From Streptomyces glomeratus (lineage in GTDB: Bacteria; Actinomycetota; Actinomycetes; Streptomycetales; Streptomycetaceae), in assembly GCF_021462825.1 (NCBI RefSeq), contig NZ_JAKEEB010000011.1, positions 62,001 through 126,000 of the forward strand: DNA of 64,000 bases, written 5' to 3'. Under the pieces are notes generated by a model, which saw nothing but the letters and a program-made list of their open reading frames with translations, was not told the origin of the DNA and did no database searches. Positions 16,394 through 25,225 of this stretch are shown here, in pieces. A program made the position numbers and the translations under genes. How positions within the stretch are numbered: the first letter of the stretch is position 1; every line of letters begins with the position of its first letter.

Positions 16394-16672
16394 TCCCGCT
16401 CCTTGAGGCGCTCCGCACAGCGCCGTGAAAGCTACCCCACCGCACGACGGGGCGGGAGGGGCTGGGAAACACATGGGCTCGTGGCAAAACGCACAGGTCA
16501 GCCGGGGAAAATACGCGCATAGCGGGTGGAGGCCGACAAAATTTGCTACGGCGCCGTAGGTTCCGGGGCCGCAATCTGCACGGAATCTGTACGACGCGAT
16601 TACCGCGCCGCACATCCTACTGGCCAGTAGTGAAGGGTGGTGACCCGGGGCCGCAGATCCCGGCGCGGTGGA

Positions 16673-17536
16673 CTACCGGCGGTGCAGCCGGTCCCCGCCC
16701 GCCAGGATCGCCGCCGCAAGCGCCCGGGCCGTGTCCTGCGCCGGGCCCGGGCGCTCCGCCTGGACCAGCACGAAGTCGATCTCTCCCAGCTCCGGCAGCC
16801 CGGCCCGCTCCGGAACGCGCACCAGACCCGGCGGGACCAGTCCCCGGGAGTGCGCCATCACACCGAGGCCGGCCCGGGCCGCCGCGATCAGGCCGTTGAG
16901 GCTGCCGCTCGTGCAGGCGATGCGCCAGGGGCGGCCCTGCCTCTCCAGCGCCTGAAGGGCACGCGCGCGGGTGATGCCCGGCGGCGGATAGACGATCAGC
17001 GGCACCGGGCGGTCGGGGTCCAGACGCAGCCGCTCCGCGCCGATCCACACCAGCCTGTCGTGCCAGACCAGCTGGCCGCGAGGGTCCTGGGGGCGCCGCT
17101 TGGCCAGCACCAGATCCAGCCTGCCCGCCGCGAGCTGCTCGTGCAGCGTGCCCGACAGCTCGACCGTCAGCTCCAGGTCCACCTCGGGATGGTCGTACCG
17201 GAAGCGCTCCAGGATCTCCGGCAGCCGGGTCAGGACGAAGTCCTCAGAGGCACCGAACCGGAGCCGGCCCCGCAGCCGTGTGCCGGCGAAGAACGCCGTT
17301 GCCTGCTCATGCACCTCGAGGATCCGCCGGGCGAAGCCCAGCATCGCCTCTCCGTCCTCCGTCAGCTGCACGGAGTGCGTGTCCCGGGCGAACAGCGGGC
17401 GGCCGGTCGCGGCCTCCAGGCGCCGCACATGCTGGCTCACCGTCGACTGACGCAGCCCGAGCCGCCGGGCGGCCTGTGTGAAGCTCAGCGTCTGGGCCAC
17501 CGCCAGAAACGTACGCAGCTGGGCGGGGTCGTACAC
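16673..17536 (-). CDS. LysR-family transcriptional regulator
   Basis: A 287-aa LysR-type regulator. The N-terminal winged HTH is LSFTQAARRLGLRQSTVSQH with VRRLEAATGRPLFARDTHSV after it. The effector-binding half is of the periplasmic-binding-protein fold (RLRFGASEDFVLTRLPEILE). It diverges from the SBF transporter with a dyad of LysR type (17548-17562) just upstream of its own start, so it probably controls the transporter and itself. Confidence 0.88.
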   Translation of the reverse strand: MYDPAQLRTFLAVAQTLSFTQAARRLGLRQSTVSQHVRRLEAATGRPLFARDTHSVQLTEDGEAMLGFARRILEVHEQATAFFAGTRLRGRLRFGASEDFVLTRLPEILERFRYDHPEVDLELTVELSGTLHEQLAAGRLDLVLAKRRPQDPRGQLVWHDRLVWIGAERLRLDPDRPVPLIVYPPPGITRARALQALERQGRPWRIACTSGSLNGLIAAARAGLGVMAHSRGLVPPGLVRVPERAGLPELGEIDFVLVQAERPGPAQDTARALAAAILAGGDRLHRR

Positions 17537-17547
17537 ACCCCCAGGTT

Positions 17548-17562
17548 ATCGCGAATCGCGAT
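17548..17562. promoter_or_regulatory. LysR-type operator dyad
   Basis: ATCGCGAATCGCGAT is a dyad with ATCGCG/CGCGAT arms around AAT, and it also fits the T-N11-A rule for LysR sites. It lies 12 bp upstream of the LysR start in the 132-bp region shared with the divergent transporter. Confidence 0.6.
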
Positions 17563-17668
17563 GACAGTCAGAGCGGTGTATGGGATTCCCGATCGCGGAC
17601 GGCAGGAGGACGATGGCAAGGGCACGACCGTGTCCGGCACCGGACGTACAGCGACGCAATGGAGCACA

Positions 17669-18706
17669 GTGAAACGCCTGCGATGGCCGCATCGGATGCC
17701 CGTCGACCCCTACATCCTCCTGTTGCTGGGGACGGTGGGACTTGCGGCCCTCGTCCCGGCGCGGGACACGGCCGCGGACGTCGCCTCCGGAGCCTCCACG
17801 GCCGCCATCGCCTTCCTCTTCTTCCTGTACGGGGCCCGGCTCTCCACCCATGAGGCACTGGCCGGTCTGAAACACTGGCGCCTCCATGGCACCGTGCTGG
17901 CCTGCACCTTCGTGATCTTCCCGCTGCTCGGCCTCGCCGCGCGCGGCCTGGTGCCGGTGCTGCTGACGCCCCACCTGTACACGGGCCTGCTCTTCCTCAC
18001 ACTCGTCCCGTCGACCATCCAGTCGTCGATCGCTTTCACCTCCATCGCCCGCGGCAATGTGCCCGCGGCGATCTGCGCGGGCTCGTTCTCCTCCCTCGCC
18101 GGCATCGTCATCACCCCGCTGCTCGCGGCGGCGCTGCTCGGCAACAGCGGCGGCGGGTTCTCCGCGGACTCGCTTGTCAAGATCGTGCTGCAACTGCTGG
18201 TGCCCTTCCTCGCGGGCCAGCTTCTGCGGCCCTGGATCGGGCGCTTCGTCACCCGGCACAAGAAGGGGCTCGGGCTCGTCGACCGGGGCTCGATCCTGCT
18301 GGTCGTCTACACCGCCTTCAGCGAGGGCGTGGTCCGGGGCATCTGGCACCAGGTGAGCCCGCTGCGGCTGGGCGGCCTCCTCGTGGTCGAGGCGGCCCTG
18401 CTCGCCGTGATGCTGGGCCTGACCTGGTACGGCAGCCGGGCATTGGGCTTCGGCCGGGAGGACCGGATCGCGATCCAGTTCGCCGGGTCCAAGAAGTCCC
18501 TCGCCTCCGGACTGCCCATGGCCGGCGTGCTGTTCGGCGCGCAGGCCTCACTGGCCGTGCTCCCGCTGATGCTCTTCCACCAGATGCAGCTCATGGTCTG
18601 CGCGGTGATCGCCAAACGCCGCGCGCACGACCCCGAGCGCCCGGTCAGCCCCGGGACAGCCGCAGCACCGCGAAGCGCGGTCGGTACAGGGACACGTTCC
18701 GGCTGA
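17669..18706 (+). CDS. Bile acid:sodium symporter (SBF/YfeH-like) family transporter
   Basis: An integral membrane protein of 345 aa with about ten hydrophobic segments, starting IILLLLGTVGLAALVP-like (YILLLLGTVGLAALVPA). The motifs LVPSTIQSSIAFTSIARGN (segment 4) and FAGSKKSLASGLPMAGVLF (segment 9) are diagnostic for the SBF/DUF4137 (YfeH) branch. It is probably a sodium-coupled importer of an organic anion. GTG at 17669 with GGAG 4 nt upstream is preferred. The last 62 bp overlap the convergent downstream gene, so the C-terminal tail after RRAHDPERP may be non-conserved. Confidence 0.82.
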   Translation: MKRLRWPHRMPVDPYILLLLGTVGLAALVPARDTAADVASGASTAAIAFLFFLYGARLSTHEALAGLKHWRLHGTVLACTFVIFPLLGLAARGLVPVLLTPHLYTGLLFLTLVPSTIQSSIAFTSIARGNVPAAICAGSFSSLAGIVITPLLAAALLGNSGGGFSADSLVKIVLQLLVPFLAGQLLRPWIGRFVTRHKKGLGLVDRGSILLVVYTAFSEGVVRGIWHQVSPLRLGGLLVVEAALLAVMLGLTWYGSRALGFGREDRIAIQFAGSKKSLASGLPMAGVLFGAQASLAVLPLMLFHQMQLMVCAVIAKRRAHDPERPVSPGTAAAPRSAVGTGTRSG

Positions 18707-19877
18707 GGTTCGCCTGCGCGGCGACTCCCGTCGCATCGAGCCAGTTGACGTCGTAGCTGAGCACCAGCCCGTCGTGGCCGCTCACCTCCGGATGCGCCTG
18801 CGGGTTGTACGCGGCGACCTGGCCCGGAGGCAGCGGCGCGGGCAGTCCCTTGCCCGGGCCGTGCCAGGGACCGGTGGGTGCGCAGGCCCAGTAGGAGGTG
18901 ACCGTGGTCAGCCCCCGGGCGCCGGCGGCCATGGTGAACAGGACGTACGTCCCCCTGTCGCGGACCACCGTGAACGCGCTGGCCACGCCCGTATCGCGTC
19001 CGTCGCCCAGGACGGCCCCGAGGCGGGGCCGGGACGTCCAGGCCGAGCCGTTCCAGTACTGCCAGGCCGTGGCCTCGGCGAGCCGGCCGCGTTCCACCCG
19101 GGCCAGATAGGCCCGGGAGGCGGGGCGCGAGGCGGCCCGGGCGTCGTCGCCGCCGAATACGTACGTCCACGTCCCGTCGACCGTCGTCGTCGTGCCGAAC
19201 AGCACCCGCCGGGAGGGGTCGGGGACCTGCTGCTGGTCGAGGATGCGCACGACGCTCTCGACACGCAGGTCCGGCAGGGAGAGCGTGGCCACCTCCGTCG
19301 CGGCGGGAACCCCGTAGATCCAGGGAAACGCGCCGGCCGTACGCGTCCACAGCAGAACGCGGACGACCTGCTCGGAGGAGCCGGGGGAGCGAGGCTCGAC
19401 CTGGGCCGCCACCGGCCAGCGCCATCGGCCGGGCGCCGGGTCGGGGAAGAGCGGCGCGGTCAGTGTCCTCTCCAGCCGGCCCGCGCGGGACATCACGACC
19501 GCGGAGTTGCGCACCAGCGGCGCCGAGGCGTCCCGCCAGGCGTACGGCTCGCCGAGCAGATTGGGCGGGCCGTGCACCTGCCCGAGATAGGTGTCCGAGA
19601 ACAGCCACAGCACCCGCCCGTCCGGCAGGCGTACCGCATGGGTGCCGTCACCGCCGGTCCAGTCGTCGGTGCGGGACGGGTCGTCGCCGTACCGCGTGAA
19701 CTCGGTGTCGAGTGCGGTGTCGGCCGTCCAGGACCCGAGCGTGCGCGGTGTGCAGACGCCGCCGCCCTCCCGGTCGTGGCGGGGGAGGGCGGTGAGCAGC
19801 ACTGCCGCGCAGACCAGGGCCAGGACCAGGCCGAGCCCGGTCCCGGCCCGCCGTCGTGCCGTGGCGTCGTCGGGCAC
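18645..19877 (-). CDS. Membrane-anchored or secreted DUF4185/DUF5005-like protein
   Basis: A 410-aa protein with one N-terminal hydrophobic segment (GLGLVLALVCAAVLLTALP, about residues 14-32) serving as signal or anchor. The exported part has the beta-propeller pattern of DUF4185/DUF5005 proteins: GGDGTHAVRLPDGRVLWLFS, SDTYLGQVHGP, then LVRNSAVVMSR and blade repeats ending in SYDVNWLD. The family is thought to be related to glycoside hydrolase propellers; no activity is assigned. It lies 10 bp downstream of the sialidase gene on the same strand and is probably in its operon. Confidence 0.65.
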   Translation of the reverse strand: MPDDATARRRAGTGLGLVLALVCAAVLLTALPRHDREGGGVCTPRTLGSWTADTALDTEFTRYGDDPSRTDDWTGGDGTHAVRLPDGRVLWLFSDTYLGQVHGPPNLLGEPYAWRDASAPLVRNSAVVMSRAGRLERTLTAPLFPDPAPGRWRWPVAAQVEPRSPGSSEQVVRVLLWTRTAGAFPWIYGVPAATEVATLSLPDLRVESVVRILDQQQVPDPSRRVLFGTTTTVDGTWTYVFGGDDARAASRPASRAYLARVERGRLAEATAWQYWNGSAWTSRPRLGAVLGDGRDTGVASAFTVVRDRGTYVLFTMAAGARGLTTVTSYWACAPTGPWHGPGKGLPAPLPPGQVAAYNPQAHPEVSGHDGLVLSYDVNWLDATGVAAQANLSRNVSLYRPRFAVLRLSRG

Positions 19878-19887
19878 TCCGGGGACG

Positions 19888-21765
19888 TTAGTGGCTGCCG
19901 CTCACCCGGTCCATGGGCAGCCACACCACCGTGTCCCACGCGGGCGGTCGGGCGCCGGTGCGCAGCGCGGCGATCTCGTCGTCACCGAGCGCCCGGTCGT
20001 AGACCCTGACGTCGTCGATCGCGCCGGTGAAGAAGGCCCGGCCGTCCATCCGCTGGCCGATGTGGACGCCGAAGGGGGAGTTGCGGCTCACCGAACCGGG
20101 CACGTCCGCCGTGCCGAGCGCGGTGCCGTCGACGAACAGCGTGAGCTGCCCTCCGCCGCGGCGCAGCGCCACATGGTGCCACCGGCCGTCGTTGTACGCG
20201 CCCGAAGTGCGCACATACGCGGACCGCGGTGCCGAGGCGCCGTCGCGGACCGTGATCAGACCCTGGACGCGTTTCGAGGCGGGCTCCGCACGCAGCCAGA
20301 CCTGCGGCTGCGAGGTGCCGATCCCGCCCATCCAGAGCAGGGGCTGCTCACCGCTCGCAGCCGTGTACCGGAACCACAGTGAGGCGGTGAAGTCCTTGCT
20401 CCCCAGGGGGAGCCCGGACCGATACGGCAGGCGTACGGCGTCGTCGGTGCCGTCGAACGCCAGGGCGCCGCCGAACACCCCGTCCGTCTGCTGCGCGCCG
20501 CCGAGGACGGCGGCCGGCCGGGCGTGCGGGGCGAGGTCCGGTGTGACGGGGTCGGGGCCGCGGCGCGGCCGCAGCCAGTCCTCGGTGAAGCGGGCGAACC
20601 GGATCTCGTCGCGCGCGTCGACCGCACCGCCCTCGTACGTCAGCCCCACGGTGTCCCCGTCGATGCGGACCAGGTCCGAATAGCCGGACCAGTCCGTGGT
20701 GACGACCGTGCCGCGGTCCACGCTGTCCCAGCTGCGGCCGCCGTCGTAGGAGGAGCGGATCATCATCGTCCGGCGGCGGTCCGGGTCGCCGGGGCAGGCC
20801 AGCAGGATGCGGTCGCCCAGGCGCAGCATCGAGCCCTGGACCTGGGGTGCGTACAGGTCCGGCAGATCACGGAAGGGGGCGGTGAAGCCGCCGCCGCCGT
20901 CGCGGCTGACGGTCTGGGTGCGGTGGCCGAGGTCGGTGCCGTCCTGCTCGCGCCCGCTGACCAGGATCGAGCCGTCACCGCGCTCGGTGAGGGCGAGTTC
21001 GGACGGCTTCTGGCGGAAGGTGCCGTCGTCCGCGATCGGCCAGGAGTCGGTGGCGCCGACGCGCCAGTGGTCGCCGCCGTCGTCGCTGGTCATCAGCGCG
21101 GCGTGGTTCGCGGTGACCCGGCTGCCGTTCCATGTCTCGGCGTTGACGCCGAAGACCAGGCGGCCCGCGTGCCGGCCGCGGGTCAGCTGGATGCCGTGCA
21201 CGGGCCCGGTCGCGTACCAGGAGTTCCAGTCCGCGGGCAGGATCTGCGGACTCAGGTCCCGCGGCTGCGACCAGGTCAGCCCGTCGTCGTCGCTGGACTG
21301 AAGATGAGGGGTGCGGTCGCAGGGCACCGAGCAGCTCGCGCTGTCCGTGCGGCCCGTGTTGTACGTCTCGGCGAGCAGGATGCGGCCCGTCTCCCGGTCC
21401 ACGAGGGGCGCCGGGTTGCCGTGTGTGTCCCCGGCACCCTCGTTGACGACCTGCAACGGGCCCCAGGTGCGGCCGCCGTCGGTGGAGCGCTTGACCACGA
21501 TGTCGACGTCGGCCGCGTCACCGCAGTTGAGCACGCGGCCCTCGGCGAAGGCGAGCAGGGTGCCCCTCACCGTCCTGATGACGGCCGGTATGCGGAAGCA
21601 GGAGTAGCCGGGGTCCTGGGAGGCCTTGAAGAGCACCTGCTGTTCGAAACCGCCCTCGCCTCCGGCTTGTTGCGCGCCCGCCGGGCTCGGCAGCGCGAGG
21701 AGTGCGGTGGCGGTGAGGACGGCGGTCAGGGTCGATCCGAGTCGTGCACGGAGACTTGACGCCAT
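19888..21765 (-). CDS. Secreted exo-alpha-sialidase with C-terminal LamG domain
   Basis: A 625-aa extracellular sialidase (GH33 type). After a Sec signal peptide (LTAVLTATALLALPSPAGAQ) the propeller shows CFRIPAVIRT (FRIP motif with catalytic-site Arg) and at least four Asp boxes: STDGGRTW, SDDDGLTW, SDDGGDHW and SYDGGRSW. The nucleophile region is GDTVGLTYEGG. Residues about 425-600 are a laminin-G/concanavalin-like carbohydrate-binding domain (DFTASLWFRYTAASGEQPLL, then DGRWHHVALRRGGGQLTLFV). It probably releases sialic acid from glycoconjugates, and the LamG domain helps bind the glycan. It heads an operon with the DUF4185-like gene. Confidence 0.88.
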   Translation of the reverse strand: MASSLRARLGSTLTAVLTATALLALPSPAGAQQAGGEGGFEQQVLFKASQDPGYSCFRIPAVIRTVRGTLLAFAEGRVLNCGDAADVDIVVKRSTDGGRTWGPLQVVNEGAGDTHGNPAPLVDRETGRILLAETYNTGRTDSASCSVPCDRTPHLQSSDDDGLTWSQPRDLSPQILPADWNSWYATGPVHGIQLTRGRHAGRLVFGVNAETWNGSRVTANHAALMTSDDGGDHWRVGATDSWPIADDGTFRQKPSELALTERGDGSILVSGREQDGTDLGHRTQTVSRDGGGGFTAPFRDLPDLYAPQVQGSMLRLGDRILLACPGDPDRRRTMMIRSSYDGGRSWDSVDRGTVVTTDWSGYSDLVRIDGDTVGLTYEGGAVDARDEIRFARFTEDWLRPRRGPDPVTPDLAPHARPAAVLGGAQQTDGVFGGALAFDGTDDAVRLPYRSGLPLGSKDFTASLWFRYTAASGEQPLLWMGGIGTSQPQVWLRAEPASKRVQGLITVRDGASAPRSAYVRTSGAYNDGRWHHVALRRGGGQLTLFVDGTALGTADVPGSVSRNSPFGVHIGQRMDGRAFFTGAIDDVRVYDRALGDDEIAALRTGARPPAWDTVVWLPMDRVSGSH

Positions 21766-21927
21766 GGTGCGGCCCGCCCTTCATGCGTCGGGACTCATGT
21801 GCGCAGGACATACAGGACGTCCCACGTCCAACGTGCCGGTCCCAGACGGTACTTGGGGCCTCAGCGGCCCCACAAGAAGGGTGCAGGGCACACCTTCCCC
21901 CGCAGGGGCGGAGCGGCCGTGGCGGGG

Positions 21928-22842
21928 TCAGGGCCGCAGCACCACCTTGCCGCGGTTGGCGCGCGACTCGATCACCGCATGGGCCTTCGCCGCCTCCTCC
22001 AGCGGGAACTCCGCGTGCACGACGGGTCTCAGCGCCCCGTCGGCGAACAGCTGCCACAGCTCCCGTCGCCACCGTTCGTACAGCTCCGGCTGTCCGCGGG
22101 CGATCCGCGCCATCTGGAAGCCGGTCACGGTCTTCGCGCCCACCAGCAGGTCGTATGCCTGAAGTGTGCCGCCGCCCGAGCTGTACGTGACCAGCCGTCC
22201 GCCCGGGGCCACGGCGGCCAGCGCCGGGGTGAGCAGGGCGCCGCCGACCGCGTCCAGGGCGTAGTCGACGGGCTTTCCCCAGTCGGGGGCGTCGTACGTG
22301 ACCACTTCGTCGGCACCGAGCGACCGCACGAACTCCGCCTTTCCGGACCCCGACACCGCGCCCAGGACGCGGGACGCGCCACGTGCCCGGGCCAGTTGCA
22401 CCGCGAGGTGGCCGACGCCACTCGCCGCCCCGGTGACCAGCGCCGACTCGCCGTACTCCGGGTGGGCCGCGGCGAGCGCGCCGAGCGCGACCAGACCGCT
22501 GCGGACCAGCGCGACGGCGTCTACGGCCGTGGCGTGGCCGGGCACGGGGGAGGCCATGGTCTCGTGCAGCACGGCGAAGTCGGCGTACCCGTGCCCGAAG
22601 CACAGCCCCGTCACCCGGTCGCCCGCCCGGAAGCGGGTGACGCCGCCGCCGACCGCCACCACCTCGCCCGCGATCTCCCCGCCGAGCGGGATCGGCTCGG
22701 CGGCCTCGGTGACCTTGCGCACGACGGGCAGGGTGACTCCCACGGCCTCGCAGCGCACCAGGAGTTCACCGGGACGGGCCTCGGGCACGGGTGCCTCCTC
22801 GACGAACAGGGGGCCGCGGGCGGACTCGTACCGGACGCGACG
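21928..22842 (-). CDS. Zinc-independent MDR oxidoreductase (quinone oxidoreductase-like)
   Basis: A 304-aa medium-chain dehydrogenase/reductase. The N-terminal GroES-like fold has GEIAGEVVAVGGGVTRFRAG. The NADPH site is ALVTGAASGVGHLAVQLARA, and the LGADEVVTYD loop follows. No structural or catalytic zinc Cys set is seen, as in quinone oxidoreductases. ATG at 22842 with GGAGG 5 nt upstream is chosen over an in-frame upstream codon at 22875. It diverges from a MarR gene across a perfect operator-like palindrome. Confidence 0.82.
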   Translation of the reverse strand, partial: RRVRYESARGPLFVEEAPVPEARPGELLVRCEAVGVTLPVVRKVTEAAEPIPLGGEIAGEVVAVGGGVTRFRAGDRVTGLCFGHGYADFAVLHETMASPVPGHATAVDAVALVRSGLVALGALAAAHPEYGESALVTGAASGVGHLAVQLARARGASRVLGAVSGSGKAEFVRSLGADEVVTYDAPDWGKPVDYALDAVGGALLTPALAAVAPGGRLVTYSSGGGTLQAYDLLVGAKTVTGFQMARIARGQPELYERWRRELWQLFADGALRPVVHAEFPLEEAAKAHAVIESRANRGKVVLRP

Positions 22843-22860
22843 CATCGCACCTCCAGAAAT

Positions 22861-22877
22861 CGTTGGGACTCCCAACG
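22861..22877. promoter_or_regulatory. MarR-type operator palindrome
   Basis: CGTTGGGACTCCCAACG has perfect 8-bp arms around one central base. It lies in the 85-bp region between the divergent MDR and MarR genes, 18 bp from the MDR start, where binding would block the MDR promoter. Confidence 0.65.
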
Positions 22878-22927
22878 GTATCCGGATTTCATGGGGAGGT
22901 CCAATGACTTTTCGTTAGGCTCCGGTC

Positions 22928-23365
22928 ATGACCGAAGCACCCCTGACCGCGATCCGCTCCCTGCCGAGCTGGCTCCTCGGCCGCGCCGCGGCACGCGGCC
23001 GCGCCCTGGTGGCCGAGGCGCTCGCCGCCGAAGGCCTGAAGATGTGGCACCACGTGGTGCTCTCCGCCGTCCGCGACCTCGCCCCTGTCGCCCAGGCCGA
23101 CCTCGGCCGTGGCATCGGACTCGACCCCAAGGATCTGGTCGGCATCCTCAACGACCTGCAGTCCGCGGGGTTCGTGGTGCGCGCGCCGGACCCGAAGGAC
23201 CGGCGCAAGAATGCCGTCTCGCTCACCCGGGAGGGCCGACGGCTGCTGGAGCGCTGCGAGAAGGCGGCCCGCGAGGCCAACGACGCCCTGCTCGCCCCGC
23301 TCTCGGCGGCCGAACGCGACCACTTCATGGATCTGCTGATCCGGATTTCGGGCACGGACGGCTGA
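22928..23365 (+). CDS. MarR-family transcriptional regulator
   Basis: A 145-aa winged-helix regulator. HTH LAPVAQADLGRGIGLDPKDL is followed by the recognition helix VGILNDLQSAGFVVR and the wing PDPKDRRKNAVSLTREGRRL. Length and layout fit MarR dimers. It probably represses the divergent MDR oxidoreductase through the palindrome at 22861-22877 and responds to a small aromatic or oxidant ligand; this is inferred from arrangement. The next gene starts 19 bp after its stop. Confidence 0.87.
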   Translation: MTEAPLTAIRSLPSWLLGRAAARGRALVAEALAAEGLKMWHHVVLSAVRDLAPVAQADLGRGIGLDPKDLVGILNDLQSAGFVVRAPDPKDRRKNAVSLTREGRRLLERCEKAAREANDALLAPLSAAERDHFMDLLIRISGTDG

Positions 23366-23384
23366 TGGCGGCTAACGTTCCGTC

Positions 23385-23912
23385 ATGACCGCACCTCTCA
23401 CTCTCGATCCCACGCGCACCGCGCTTGTGCTCGTCGATCTGATGGAGCGCATCGTCGCGCTGCCCCTGGAACCCCGCAAGGGCACCGAAGTCCTGCTCAC
23501 CGCGGAGGAGTTGGCCCGCACGTTCCGCTCGGCCGGCGCGCCCGTCGTGCTCCTCCGCGTCGAACGCCCCTCGGTCGCCGAACAGCCGCCCGGCAGCAGC
23601 CTCGCGGCCGGCCTGCTCCGGGACGGCGACCTGGAGGTGGTGAAGGGGACGGTCGGCGGCTTCCAGGGCACCCGCCTCGACGAGCGCCTGAGGGAGCGCG
23701 GGATCACCACGCTGGTGTTCGGTGGCATCGCCACCAACCTGGGCGTCGAGTCCACCGCCCGCGCCGCCGCCGACCTCGGCTATGCCCTCGTCTTCGTCGA
23801 GGACGCCATGACCGCGTTCACCGCCGCCGAGCACGAGGCGTCGATCCGGCTCGACTTCCCCCGACTGGGATCGGTCGTGACGGCCTCACAGGTGCGCCTC
23901 ACACCGGGGTGA
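23385..23912 (+). CDS. Isochorismatase-like (cysteine hydrolase fold) protein lacking the Cys
   Basis: A 175-aa protein of the isochorismatase superfamily. It has the catalytic Asp in TALVLVDLMERIVALP and the Lys in LEVVKGTVGGFQGTRLDERL. The loop that normally holds the nucleophilic Cys reads GGIATNLGVESTARAAADLG, with Gly in that place. Cys-less members such as true isochorismatases act without a thioester, so it may be an isochorismatase-type hydrolase rather than a nicotinamidase-type amidase. Same strand as the MarR gene, 19 bp downstream, so probably co-transcribed. Confidence 0.78.
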   Translation: MTAPLTLDPTRTALVLVDLMERIVALPLEPRKGTEVLLTAEELARTFRSAGAPVVLLRVERPSVAEQPPGSSLAAGLLRDGDLEVVKGTVGGFQGTRLDERLRERGITTLVFGGIATNLGVESTARAAADLGYALVFVEDAMTAFTAAEHEASIRLDFPRLGSVVTASQVRLTPG

Positions 23913-23983
23913 CCGGCCGGGCCGGCGCCCACCCCGACCCGCCGCGTCCGCACGGGGCGCCCGGGAGCGGGGGCTGCGACGGG

Positions 23984-24003
23984 GCCCCTGCGGCGCAGGG
24001 GGC
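23984..24003. terminator. Hairpin between convergent isochorismatase and fdhD genes
   Basis: GCCCCTGC (23984-23991) pairs with GCAGGGGGC (from 23995) in the 136-bp gap between the two stop codons; further overlapping GC-rich stems follow to 24050. A plausible bidirectional terminator. Confidence 0.5.
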
Positions 24004-24048
24004 GCTTCCCGCCGGTCGGGGCCCCGCCGCCGTGCCGCGGGGGCCCGG

Positions 24049-24897
24049 TCAGCCCTGGGCGGCCGCGGTCCGCAGGCGGATGCGGTCCTCGCCCGCGTAC
24101 ACGTTCATGGAGCTGCCCCGCAGAAAGCCCACCAGCGTCAGACCGGTCTCCGTGGCCAGGTCGACCGCCAGCGACGAGGGCGCCGAGACCGCCGCCAGCA
24201 CCGGGATGCCCGCCATCACGGCCTTCTGCGCCAGCTCGAAGGAGGCCCGCCCCGAGACCAGCAGGATCGAGCGGGACAGCGGCAGGCCGTCGTTCTGCAG
24301 GGCCCGGCCGACCAGCTTGTCGACCGCGTTGTGCCGGCCGACGTCTTCCCGGACGTCGAGCAGCTCCCCGTCCTCGGCGAACAGGCCGGCGGCGTGCAGC
24401 CCCCCGGTCCGGTCGAAGACCCGCTGGGCGGCCCGCAGCCGGTCGGGGAGGCTCGCGAGCAGCTCCGGATCCACCCGGACCGGGGGGTTGTCCGCGATGG
24501 GCCAGCGAGCCGTCGTACGGACCGCGTCCAGGCTCGCCTTGCCGCACAGACCGCACGAGGAGGTCGTGTACACATTGCGCTCGAGGGTGATGTCCGGGAT
24601 CGCCACGCCCGGCGCGGTCTGCACGTCCACCACGTTGTACGTGTTCGACCCGTCCACGGTCGCCCCGGCGCAGTAGACGATGTTCCGCAGCTCACCAGCC
24701 GCGCCGAGCACCCCCTCGCTGACCAGGAATCCGGCCGCCAGCGCGAAGTCGTCACCAGGGGTGCGCATCGTGATCGCGAGCGGCTTCCCGTTCAGCCGGA
24801 TCTCCAGCGGCTCCTCCGCGACGAGCGTGTCCGGGCGGGCGGAGACGGCGCCGCCCCGGATGCGGATCACCTTGCGTCGTTCCGTGACTCGTCCCAT
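24049..24897 (-). CDS. fdhD: Formate dehydrogenase accessory sulfurtransferase FdhD
   Basis: A 282-aa cytoplasmic sulfurtransferase that passes sulfur from a cysteine desulfurase to the molybdenum cofactor of formate dehydrogenase. It has VAEEPLEIRLNGKPLAITMR, TPGDDFALAAGFLVSEG, the conserved CxxC-type sulfur-carrying site SSCGLCGKASLD (about residues 113-124), VREDVGRHNAVDKLVG and VSGRASFELAQKA. No formate dehydrogenase gene is in this window. Alone on its strand, convergent to the isochorismatase-like gene. Confidence 0.93.
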   Translation of the reverse strand: MGRVTERRKVIRIRGGAVSARPDTLVAEEPLEIRLNGKPLAITMRTPGDDFALAAGFLVSEGVLGAAGELRNIVYCAGATVDGSNTYNVVDVQTAPGVAIPDITLERNVYTTSSCGLCGKASLDAVRTTARWPIADNPPVRVDPELLASLPDRLRAAQRVFDRTGGLHAAGLFAEDGELLDVREDVGRHNAVDKLVGRALQNDGLPLSRSILLVSGRASFELAQKAVMAGIPVLAAVSAPSSLAVDLATETGLTLVGFLRGSSMNVYAGEDRIRLRTAAAQG

Positions 24898-25225
24898 GTC
24901 CTGATCAGCCCCGGTTCTGTAGGTGGACCCTCACCCGGTCATTGTCCTGCACCGTGCAGGTCATAGGCGCAGCCCACACCGCAGACGCGCACACGGCGGT
25001 CGCACGCGTCTGCGCCGACTCGTCCCAGGTACCCGCAGCGCGCCGGTCGAACTCCGACCCGGTCGGCGAAGCACGGCGGTACCGCGGATCCTCGGGCGTC
25101 CGAGGGTCTGCGGGAAGCCGACAACACGGACGCACCATTACTGTCGCTTCGCCTGCCGCCGTACCCGTGAGTCATTGATCAGACTGGTGGATCCCGCTAC
25201 CCACGGCAACGAGGGGAAACCACCC
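24898..25225. promoter_or_regulatory. Intergenic region between fdhD and the KAS III-like gene
   Basis: A 328-bp divergent control region. The clearest element is a perfect palindrome CCTGCACCGTGCAGG at 24946-24960 (7-bp arms, central C), 49-63 bp upstream of the fdhD start. GAGGGG at 25211 is the ribosome site of the KAS III-like gene. Short open frames on both strands show no recognisable protein. Confidence 0.5.

Noticed and set aside
20524..21759. Long open frame antisense to the sialidase
   Set aside because: No family resemblance; low-complexity Gly/Ala/Arg product; the sialidase frame has signal peptide, FRIP and Asp boxes.
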